A stretch of DNA of 5,575 bases from Gammaproteobacteria bacterium (GTDB taxonomy: Bacteria; Pseudomonadota; Gammaproteobacteria; Steroidobacterales; Steroidobacteraceae). Positions within the stretch are counted from its first letter, which is position 1, and each line of letters begins with the position of its first letter. Shown in pieces: positions 1 to 5,575 of the stretch. A program made the translations under genes and the position numbers. The DNA lies in assembly GCA_028293775.1 (NCBI GenBank), contig JAQGOD010000455.1, positions 1 through 5,575 on the forward strand, written 5' to 3'. The notes beneath the pieces were generated by a model. That model ran no database searches. It was not told the DNA's origin and saw only the letters and a list, made by a program, of their open reading frames with translations.

Positions 1-2
1 CC

Positions 3-1754
3 GCAAATCCCATATCAAGTCCGCCCAAGGCCACGACGGCTGAAGATACCTTGCAACGCAAGAGCCGCGATGCCAGCGTGGTCTCCGGCGGCCACCTGGT
101 TGCGAAAGCGCTGAAAAATGAAGGTGTGGATACCATCTTCACGCTCTGCGGCGGACACATCATCGACATCTATGATGGTTGCGTCGATGAAGGCATTCGC
201 ATCATCGACGTTCGCCACGAGCAGGTGGCGGCGCACGCCGCAGACGGCTATGCGCGGCAAACGGGCAAGCTGGGTTGCGTGGTAACCACCGCAGGACCTG
301 GCTGCACGAACGCCGTTACCGGCATCGCTACCGCGTTCCGTTCCGAGAGCCCGGTTCTGCACATCGGCGGCCAGGGTGCCTTGACCCAGCACAAGATGGG
401 ATCTCTGCAGGATTTGCCGCATGTCGAGCTGATGAGCCCGATCACCAAATTCGCCGCGTCGGTTTCCAGCACTGAACGCGTCGCGGACATGATTGCGATG
501 GCCGCCCGCGAAGCATTTAACGGTGCCACCGGCCCGGTCTATTTGGAGATTCCGCGCGACGTTCTAGATCGCGAGGTGGATCTCACCAAGGCCGTTATTC
601 CTCAACCCGGCAAGTATCGCGCGTCGACCAAATCGGTCGGCGATCCGCGCGACATTGAAAAGCTCGCGGATCTGTTGGTCAATGCCGAACGGCCGGCCAT
701 TCTATACGGACAACAAGTCTGGACGGCGCGCGGCCACAAGGAAGCGATTGCGCTTCTGCGCGGGCTCGATATCCCGGGCTACTTCAACGGCGCCAGCCGC
801 GGGTTGTTGCCTCCCGGCGATCCGCATCATTTCGACCGCACGCGAACCCAAGCCTTCGCCAGCGCCGACGTGCTGGTGATCGTGGGAACGCCGTTCGATT
901 TCCGCATGGGCTACGGCAAACGCATCAGCAAGGAGTTGAAGCTGGTGCAAATCGATATGGATTACCGCACCGTCGGCAAGAATCGCGACGTCGATTTAGG
1001 ATTGGTGGGTGATCCGGGCGCGATCCTGGGGGCCGTGCTGGCGGCAGCATCGGGCCGTATCAAAGGCGACAAGCGCCAGGCCCGCCAGCAGTGGCTGAAG
1101 CAGCTCAGCGATGCCGAAGTAGTCGCGGGCGAGAAGCTCATGCCCTTGTTCAAGTCGAACAGCGTGCCGATTCATCCGTACCGGGTCGCGTTTGAACTGA
1201 ATGAGTTTCTCGCCGACAACACTATTTATATCGGCGACGGCGGCGATGTGGTTACCATTTCCGCACAAGCAGTTCGGCCCCGCGGTCCGGGCCAATGGAT
1301 GGATCCGGGTGCACTCGGTTCCTTGGGCGTGGGCACCGGCTTTGCAATCGCCGCTGGGCTCGCGAATCCTCAAAAGGAGGTGCTGTGCTATTACGGCGAC
1401 GGCTCGTTCGGCATGACGGCTTTCGATATGGAGACGGCCAATCGATTTGGTGTCCCGTACATCGCCGTCATCGGCAACAACTCTGCCATGAATCAGATTC
1501 GCTACGGCCAGCTCGCCAAGTATGGCGAACAGCGCGGCAATGTCGGCAATCTGCTCGGCGACGTGCCGTTCGGAAAATTTGCCGAAATGCTGGGCGGATA
1601 CGGCGAAGAAGTCCGCGATCCGGCGCAAATCGCTCCGGCGCTGCAGCGCGCCCGTGAGTCGGTGCAAAAACTTCGCAAGTCCGCTGTCATCAATATCTGG
1701 GTCGATCCGCGCGAGTACGCCCCGGGAACGAAAAACCAAACGATGTACAAGTAA
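3..1754 (+). CDS. ThDP-dependent acyl-CoA lyase/decarboxylase (2-hydroxyacyl-CoA lyase-like), 5' end open
   Basis: Residue numbers count the TTG at 51 as 1. The fold is the three-domain ThDP type: PYR domain about 10-180, with the cofactor-activating Glu57 in [15 protein letters not shown]; central domain about 200-335 (AERPAILYG at 212-220, [11 protein letters not shown] at 279-289); PP domain about 375-550, with GDG at 449-451 and NN at 476-477, the standard GDG-x24-NN Mg/ThDP site. The family includes acetolactate synthase, oxalyl-CoA decarboxylase and 2-hydroxyacyl-CoA lyase. The adjacent CoA-transferase and CoA ligase, and the absence of an ilvN-like small subunit, argue for a CoA-thioester substrate. 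The segment [10 protein letters not shown] (117-126) resembles 2-hydroxyacyl-CoA lyases and lacks the Tyr-Glu pair of oxalyl-CoA decarboxylase. A likely product is formyl-CoA, which would feed the next gene. The frame is open from base 3 with no ATG or GTG before TTG 51, and that TTG has no convincing ribosome site, so the true start probably lies outside the window. Superfamily is certain; the substrate is inferred. The enzyme is expected to be cytosolic. Confidence 0.93.
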   Translation, partial: ANPISSPPKATTAEDTLQRKSRDASVVSGGHLVAKALKNEGVDTIFTLCGGHIIDIYDGCVDEGIRIIDVRHEQVAAHAADGYARQTGKLGCVVTTAGPGCTNAVTGIATAFRSESPVLHIGGQGALTQHKMGSLQDLPHVELMSPITKFAASVSSTERVADMIAMAAREAFNGATGPVYLEIPRDVLDREVDLTKAVIPQPGKYRASTKSVGDPRDIEKLADLLVNAERPAILYGQQVWTARGHKEAIALLRGLDIPGYFNGASRGLLPPGDPHHFDRTRTQAFASADVLVIVGTPFDFRMGYGKRISKELKLVQIDMDYRTVGKNRDVDLGLVGDPGAILGAVLAAASGRIKGDKRQARQQWLKQLSDAEVVAGEKLMPLFKSNSVPIHPYRVAFELNEFLADNTIYIGDGGDVVTISAQAVRPRGPGQWMDPGALGSLGVGTGFAIAAGLANPQKEVLCYYGDGSFGMTAFDMETANRFGVPYIAVIGNNSAMNQIRYGQLAKYGEQRGNVGNLLGDVPFGKFAEMLGGYGEEVRDPAQIAPALQRARESVQKLRKSAVINIWVDPREYAPGTKNQTMYK

Positions 1755-1760
1755 GGCGTC

Positions 1761-1766
1761 AGGGAG
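1761..1766 (+). promoter_or_regulatory. Ribosome binding site of the CoA-transferase gene
   Basis: AGGGAG lies 5 bases before the ATG at 1772, within the 17-bp gap after the upstream stop codon. It fixes this ATG as the start and supports translation from a shared mRNA with the ThDP enzyme gene. Confidence 0.7.
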
Positions 1767-1771
1767 TTTTC

Positions 1772-3019
1772 ATGGCTAAGGCGTTAGACGGCGTCCGCAT
1801 TCTCGATTTCACGCACGTGCAATCGGGACCGACTTGCACACAGTTGTTGGCGTGGTTCGGCGCCGATGTCATCAAGGTTGAAAAAGCCGGCGGCGGGGAT
1901 ATTACCCGTGAGCAGCTGCGCGACATTCCGGATGTGGACAGCCTCTATTTTACGATGCTCAACCACAATAAGCGCTCGGTGACTCTGGATACCAAGAGCG
2001 AGCAGGGCAAGCAAGTACTCGAAAAGCTGGTCAAACATTGCGACGTGCTGGTCGAGAATTTCGCCCCCGGGGCGCTCGATCGCATGGGGTTCACCTGGGC
2101 GCGGATTCAGGAACTGAACCCGCGCATGATCGTCGCTTCGGTTAAAGGCTTCGGTCCGGGCCCCTATGAAGAATGCAAGGTCTACGAGAATGTGGCGCAG
2201 TGTGCCGGCGGCGCAGCTTCCACCACCGGATTCGACGACGGGCCTCCTCTGGTCACGGGTGCGCAGATCGGCGACAGCGGCACGGGGCTGCATCTGGCAC
2301 TCGGAATCGTGACGGCCCTTTACCAGCGCAACACCACCGGCCGCGGACAAAAAGTCCTGACGGCGATGCAGGATGGCGTTTTAAACCTCTGCAGGGTCAA
2401 GCTTCGCGATCAGCAGCGGCTCGAACGCACGGGCGTGATGAAAGAATATCCCCAGTATCCCAATGGTAAGTTTGGCAGTGCGGTGCCCCGTGCCGGCAAT
2501 GCATCGGGCGGAGGCCAGCCCGGGACCATCGTCAAGTGCAAGGGCTGGGAGACTGATCCGAATGCCTACTTGTACTTCATCGCCCAAGCGCCCGTGTGGA
2601 AAGAAATCTGTCAGGTGATCGGCAAGGAATCCTGGATTACGGATCCTGACTTCGCGACGCCGAACGCGCGGTTGCCGCGGCTCAAGGAGGTGTTCTTGAC
2701 TGTAGAGGCCTGGACCTCCACCAAGACGAAATTCGAGGCCATGGCGCTGCTCAACGAGCACGACATTCCCTGCGGTCCGATCCTGTCGATGGAGGAACTC
2801 GCGCACGAGCCTTCACTGCGCAAGACAGGAACCGTCGTCGAGATAGACCATCCGAAACGCGGTAAGGATCTCACCGTCGGCAACCCGATCAAGATGAGCG
2901 ATAGCCCAACCGAGGTCACGCGCTCACCTCTGCTCGGCGAGCATACCGATGAAGTGCTCGCGGAGTTGGGTTTTGCGCCCGCCGATGTCGCGGCGCTGCG
3001 ATCGAAAAAAGTCATTTGA
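1772..3019 (+). CDS. frc: Formyl-CoA:oxalate CoA-transferase (class III, CaiB/BaiF family)
   Basis: Moves CoA from formyl-CoA to oxalate, giving oxalyl-CoA and formate, through aspartyl-CoA and anhydride intermediates on an interlocked cytosolic dimer. From memory of Oxalobacter formigenes Frc and E. coli YfdW, the 415-residue protein lines up almost end to end. Visible active-site residues are Val16-Gln17 (HVQSGP), Tyr59 (LYFTM), Tyr138-Glu139 (KVYENVAQC), nucleophile Asp168 (IGDSGTG) and the glycine loop SGGGQPG at 245-251. Length and the segment [11 protein letters not shown] match the YfdW subtype, without the roughly dozen-residue insertion of Oxalobacter Frc. Residue 48 is Gln, as in YfdW, where Oxalobacter has Trp. 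The first glycine of the usual four-glycine loop is Ser245. The start is set by AGGGAG 5 bases upstream. It lies 17 bp after the ThDP enzyme gene and 69 bp before the acyl-CoA synthetase gene, so one operon is likely. The acceptor acid could differ from oxalate given its unusual partner; the family call is firm. Confidence 0.92.
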   Translation: MAKALDGVRILDFTHVQSGPTCTQLLAWFGADVIKVEKAGGGDITREQLRDIPDVDSLYFTMLNHNKRSVTLDTKSEQGKQVLEKLVKHCDVLVENFAPGALDRMGFTWARIQELNPRMIVASVKGFGPGPYEECKVYENVAQCAGGAASTTGFDDGPPLVTGAQIGDSGTGLHLALGIVTALYQRNTTGRGQKVLTAMQDGVLNLCRVKLRDQQRLERTGVMKEYPQYPNGKFGSAVPRAGNASGGGQPGTIVKCKGWETDPNAYLYFIAQAPVWKEICQVIGKESWITDPDFATPNARLPRLKEVFLTVEAWTSTKTKFEAMALLNEHDIPCGPILSMEELAHEPSLRKTGTVVEIDHPKRGKDLTVGNPIKMSDSPTEVTRSPLLGEHTDEVLAELGFAPADVAALRSKKVI

Positions 3020-3073
3020 TACGCGGGCGAGGTCGACGGCGTTGTGCCGCGAGCCTCAGCGCACCTTTCAGTC

Positions 3074-3078
3074 AAGGA
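3074..3078 (+). promoter_or_regulatory. Ribosome binding site deciding the synthetase start
   Basis: AAGGA sits 10 bases upstream of the ATG at 3089. An in-frame GTG at 3044 would add 15 residues but has no purine-rich leader, and family proteins start near the MSYDKNAVRKIL sequence, so ATG 3089 is preferred. Confidence 0.55.
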
Positions 3079-3088
3079 TATCCAAGTT

Positions 3089-5227
3089 ATGTCATACGAT
3101 AAGAACGCCGTCCGTAAAATTCTTGATCAGGCCAAGGCTGCCGGCCGCGAGGCATTGACTGCGCCGGAGGCGCGCGGCATTTGCGAGGCGTACGGGATCA
3201 CCATCCCGAAAGAGGGCGTTGCGAGCTCAGCGGATGAGGCCGTCAAGCTTGCCTCCAGTATCGGCTTTCCCGTGGTGATGAAAATCGTCTCGCCGCAGAT
3301 CCTGCACAAGACCGAGGCGGGCGGCGTCATCGTCGGGGTCAAGTCGGCAGAACAGGCCAAGGAGGCGTACGGCACCATCGTCGCTAATGCACGGAAATAC
3401 GACGCCAAGGCCGAGATACTCGGCGTTCAAATCCAACAGATGCTGATGGGCGGTCAGGAGGTGATTATCGGGGCCGTGACCGATCCCGCATTCGGCAAGC
3501 TCGTGGCTTTCGGGCTTGGCGGCATTCTGGTGGAAGTTCTCAAAGACATCACATTCCGGCTGGCGCCCGCCACCAACGAGGATGCCTTGTCGATGCTCGA
3601 CGGCATCCAGGCGGCGGAAATCTTGCGCGGTGTTCGCGGCTCTAAGCCCGTGGATCGGACGGCATTGTCCGGCATGATCGAACGAGTCTCCGCGCTGGTA
3701 GCGGACTTTCCCGAAATCTCAGAAATGGATTTGAACCCGGTGTTCGCGACCGACAAGGGTGCGACCGCAGCAGACGTGCGCATCGTGCTGAATTTCAATC
3801 CGCCGCCTCCTCGCGATCGTCCGAGCCAGGCGCAGATCGTTGAGAAGATGAACCGCATCATGAAGCCCAAGGCCGTGGCGGTCATCGGTGCTTCGAACGA
3901 GAACGGAAAAATCGGCAATTCCGTGATGAAGAATTTGATCAATGGCGGCTACACAGGGGAGATCTATCCGATCCATCCCAGCGCCGAGAACATCATGGGC
4001 AAGAAAGCCTATAAGAGCGTCAAAGACGTGGCGGCTCCCATCGATGTCGCCGTCTTCGCCATTCCCGCCAAATTTGTCGCGCAAGCATTGATCGAGGTCG
4101 GCGAGAAGAAGATCGCCGGCGCGATCTTGATTCCCTCCGGCTTCGCGGAGACCGGCAACGTTGCGGGCCAGCAGGAGCTGGTGGAAATCGGCCGCAAGTA
4201 TGGTGTGCGCCTCATGGGCCCGAATATTTACGGGTTTTACTACACGCCCAGCAACCTATGCGCCACGTTCTGTACCGCATACGACGTAAAGGGTCACGCT
4301 GCCCTGTCATCGCAATCGGGCGGCATCGGCATGGCAATTATCGGCTTTTCGCGGTCCGCCAAAATGGGCGTCTCGGCCATCGTCGGCCTCGGCAACAAGG
4401 CGGATATCGACGAGGATGATTTGCTGACGTTTTTCGAACAAGACGACAACACCACCATCATTGCTCAGCACTGCGAGGATCTAAAGGACGGCCGTTCCTT
4501 TGCCGAAGTTGCCAAGCGAGTTTCGAAGAAGAAGCCCATTGTTGTCTTGAAGGCAGGCCGCACCAGCATGGGTGCGCGAGCAGCGAGTTCGCACACCGGC
4601 GCGTTGGCCGGCAATGATAAAATCTACGAAGACGTGTTCAAGCAGTCAGGCGTGATACGCGCCCGATCGCTGCGCGACCTGCTGGAATTTGCGCGCGGCA
4701 TCCCGGTACTGCCGACGCCCAAAGGCAACAACGTGGTCATCATCACCGGCGCAGGCGGCTCCGGCGTTCTGCTGTCGGATGCATGCGTCGATAATGGTCT
4801 TTCATTGATGGCGATGCCCGCAGACCTGGACGCCGCATTCCGTAAGTTCATTCCCCCCTTTGGCGCAGCGGGAAATCCGGTCGATATCACCGGCGGCGAA
4901 CCGCCGAGCACCTATCAAAATACGGTACGTCTTGGCTTGCAGGACCCGCGCATCCACGCGTTGATCTTGGGCTATTGGCACACCATCATCACACCTCCCA
5001 TGGTGTTTGCGAAGCTGATGGCGGAAGTGGTTGCCGAGATGCGGGACAAGGGCATTGAGAAGCCGGTAGTCGCCTCGCTCGCCGGGGATGTAGAGGTAGA
5101 AGAGGCGGCGGAATATTTGTATCAGCATGGGATTCCGGCCTATGCCTATTCCACGGAAATCCCCGTGGCGGTTTTGGGTGCGAAATACAAATGGGCACGC
5201 GGCGCCGGCTTGATTCCGAAGGAATGA
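3089..5227 (+). CDS. ADP-forming acyl-CoA synthetase (acetate--CoA ligase family), single-chain beta-alpha fusion
   Basis: Interconverts acid + CoA + ATP with acyl-CoA + ADP + phosphate; the reaction is reversible, so the enzyme can activate an acid or conserve the thioester energy as ATP. The protein has 712 residues, within the usual size of single-chain members. It opens with an ATP-grasp domain (about 5-225): GFPVVMKIVSP with Lys65, HKTEAGGV with His73, Glu124, GLGGILVEVLKD, and EMDLNP at 212-217. A CoA-binding Rossmann domain follows (about 255-355, AVAVIGAS at 262-269). Then comes a succinyl-CoA-ligase-like region (about 370-510) with LSSQSGG at 406-412, GNKADID from 435, Glu463, and SSHTGALAG containing His502, the expected phosphohistidine. 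A last ligase domain carries ITGAGGSG at 552-559. All key residues appear intact. ATP-grasp-first order differs from E. coli Pat/YfiQ-type arrangements, and there is no acetyltransferase domain. The acid is unknown: a 2-hydroxy acid, oxalate, formate or acetate are candidates from context. Confidence 0.93.
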   Translation: MSYDKNAVRKILDQAKAAGREALTAPEARGICEAYGITIPKEGVASSADEAVKLASSIGFPVVMKIVSPQILHKTEAGGVIVGVKSAEQAKEAYGTIVANARKYDAKAEILGVQIQQMLMGGQEVIIGAVTDPAFGKLVAFGLGGILVEVLKDITFRLAPATNEDALSMLDGIQAAEILRGVRGSKPVDRTALSGMIERVSALVADFPEISEMDLNPVFATDKGATAADVRIVLNFNPPPPRDRPSQAQIVEKMNRIMKPKAVAVIGASNENGKIGNSVMKNLINGGYTGEIYPIHPSAENIMGKKAYKSVKDVAAPIDVAVFAIPAKFVAQALIEVGEKKIAGAILIPSGFAETGNVAGQQELVEIGRKYGVRLMGPNIYGFYYTPSNLCATFCTAYDVKGHAALSSQSGGIGMAIIGFSRSAKMGVSAIVGLGNKADIDEDDLLTFFEQDDNTTIIAQHCEDLKDGRSFAEVAKRVSKKKPIVVLKAGRTSMGARAASSHTGALAGNDKIYEDVFKQSGVIRARSLRDLLEFARGIPVLPTPKGNNVVIITGAGGSGVLLSDACVDNGLSLMAMPADLDAAFRKFIPPFGAAGNPVDITGGEPPSTYQNTVRLGLQDPRIHALILGYWHTIITPPMVFAKLMAEVVAEMRDKGIEKPVVASLAGDVEVEEAAEYLYQHGIPAYAYSTEIPVAVLGAKYKWARGAGLIPKE

Positions 5228-5231
5228 TCGC

Positions 5232-5247
5232 CGGCTGCAAATAGCCG
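5232..5247 (+). other. Small perfect hairpin just after the synthetase stop
   Basis: CGGCT and AGCCG form a 5-bp stem around the 6-base loop GCAAAT, four bases after the stop codon. No T-tract follows, so it is not a standard intrinsic terminator. It could be a weak 3'-end or mRNA-stability structure, or chance. Confidence 0.3.
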
Positions 5248-5255
5248 TGTAGGAC

Positions 5256-5279
5256 GCGGCCTCATCGAAACGCGGCCGC
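5256..5279 (+). other. GC-only inverted repeat in the 122-bp spacer
   Basis: GCGGCC at 5256-5261 and GGCCGC at 5274-5279 can pair in a 6-bp stem with a 12-base loop. ACGCGGCC also occurs as a direct repeat at 5254-5261 and 5270-5277. No T-tract follows. Together with the hairpin at 5232-5247 it marks the boundary between the synthetase gene and the next gene, but no definite function can be assigned. I saw no clear sigma-70 promoter in 5228-5349. Confidence 0.3.
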
Positions 5280-5349
5280 CAGGCGCGTGCAACAGTGAAG
5301 GTAGCAGTTCAAACTGAGGCTTTCTGTTCGAAACAGGCGGTGGCGGTAC

Positions 5350-5575
5350 ATGAAGGTAGCGATCATCGGAGTGGGTGCCATCGGCGGTTACGTCGGGATC
5401 CGGCTTGCACTGGCCGGAGAAGACGTGACTTTCATTGCGCGCGGGGCGAATCTCGAGGCACTGCGCACCTGCGGTATCCGGATGGTCAACCCGGATGGTT
5501 CCGAGGAGGCGGTGCCGCGAGTGAAGGCCACCGACAACTACGCCGAGGCGGGCCCCCAGGACGTGGTCGTGCTGG
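5350..5575 (+). CDS. 2-dehydropantoate 2-reductase family oxidoreductase, N-terminal part (cut by window edge)
   Basis: Only the first 75 residues are present. They begin with MKVAIIGVGAIGGYVGIRLA, an NAD(P)-binding Rossmann start with the GxGxxGG loop, followed by FIARG, where the Arg is placed to bind the NADPH 2'-phosphate. This is the typical opening of ketopantoate reductases (PanE/ApbA), which reduce 2-dehydropantoate to D-pantoate in pantothenate and CoA synthesis. Many bacteria have several paralogues acting on other or unknown 2-oxo acids, and the catalytic Lys and substrate-binding domain lie outside the window, so the true panE cannot be told from a paralogue. The ATG at 5350 begins exactly at the fold's first strand; the leader has AGGCGG at 5335-5340, 9 bases upstream. 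It lies 122 bp after the synthetase gene on the same strand, so co-transcription is possible but less sure than for the first three genes. Confidence 0.85.
   Translation, partial: MKVAIIGVGAIGGYVGIRLALAGEDVTFIARGANLEALRTCGIRMVNPDGSEEAVPRVKATDNYAEAGPQDVVVL

Noticed and set aside
996..1739. Long antisense open frame (247 codons) opposite the ThDP enzyme gene
   Set aside because: Its translation shows no recognisable domain, and it is covered by a conserved ThDP-enzyme reading frame. Long antisense frames are common in GC-rich coding DNA.
51..1754. Acetolactate synthase (ilvB/ilvG) as the name for the ThDP enzyme
   Set aside because: There is no small-subunit gene or branched-chain amino acid genes nearby, and the neighbours are CoA-transferase and CoA ligase. 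The superfamily motifs alone do not distinguish the reaction.
1784..2350. Antisense open frame opposite the CoA-transferase gene
   Set aside because: It lies wholly over a conserved Frc sequence, with no family motif or ribosome site of its own.
3037..3049. Hairpin CGGC/GCCG between the transferase and synthetase genes
   Set aside because: Only 4 bp of stem with a 5-base loop and no T-tract; expected by chance at this GC content.
3044..3088. GTG at 3044 as start of the acyl-CoA synthetase
   Set aside because: It lacks a ribosome site and adds 15 residues not expected in the family. ATG 3089 has AAGGA upstream and matches the usual start.
5256..5279. Intrinsic terminator
   Set aside because: The stem is short and the loop long, and no run of T follows, so termination cannot be claimed.
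1..5575. tRNA, rRNA, CRISPR repeats, insertion-sequence ends or riboswitches
   Set aside because: Coding sequence covers almost the whole window, and no repeat array, transposase or structured RNA pattern was seen in the short gaps.

Overview
The window is a GC-rich (about 60% by eye), gene-dense bacterial segment with all genes on the + strand. Tight spacing, Shine-Dalgarno-type leaders and the protein families suggest a free-living, probably soil or rhizosphere, Pseudomonadota bacterium (alpha- or betaproteobacterial type). The taxonomic guess is weak because there is no rRNA or other marker.

Layout: (1) From the left edge to 1754 is a thiamine-diphosphate (ThDP) enzyme of the acetolactate synthase / oxalyl-CoA decarboxylase / 2-hydroxyacyl-CoA lyase superfamily; its reading frame is open to the window edge. 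(2) After 17 bp, 1772-3019 encodes a formyl-CoA:oxalate CoA-transferase (Frc/YfdW type) with its catalytic Asp. (3) After 69 bp, 3089-5227 encodes a single-chain ADP-forming acyl-CoA synthetase (ATP-grasp domain first, then CoA-binding and ligase domains with a phospho-histidine motif). (4) After a 122-bp spacer with small hairpins, 5350 to the right edge is the N-terminus of a ketopantoate-reductase-family NAD(P) oxidoreductase.

The first three genes look like one operon built around short acyl-CoA chemistry. At first glance it is an oxalate operon (Frc plus a ThDP 'decarboxylase'). The ThDP enzyme, however, does not carry the oxalyl-CoA decarboxylase signatures I know and resembles the 2-hydroxyacyl-CoA lyase / mycobacterial IlvG-like branch. 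My working model, which is inference, is as follows: a 2-hydroxy acid is activated to its CoA thioester by the ADP-forming synthetase or by CoA transfer. The ThDP enzyme then cleaves it to formyl-CoA plus an aldehyde or ketone. The CoA-transferase recycles CoA from formyl-CoA to an incoming acid. Alternatively the synthetase runs in reverse and harvests ATP from an acyl-CoA. A conventional oxalate pathway (oxalyl-CoA to formyl-CoA plus CO2) remains the main competing reading. No RNA genes, CRISPR arrays, insertion sequences or convincing terminators were seen.
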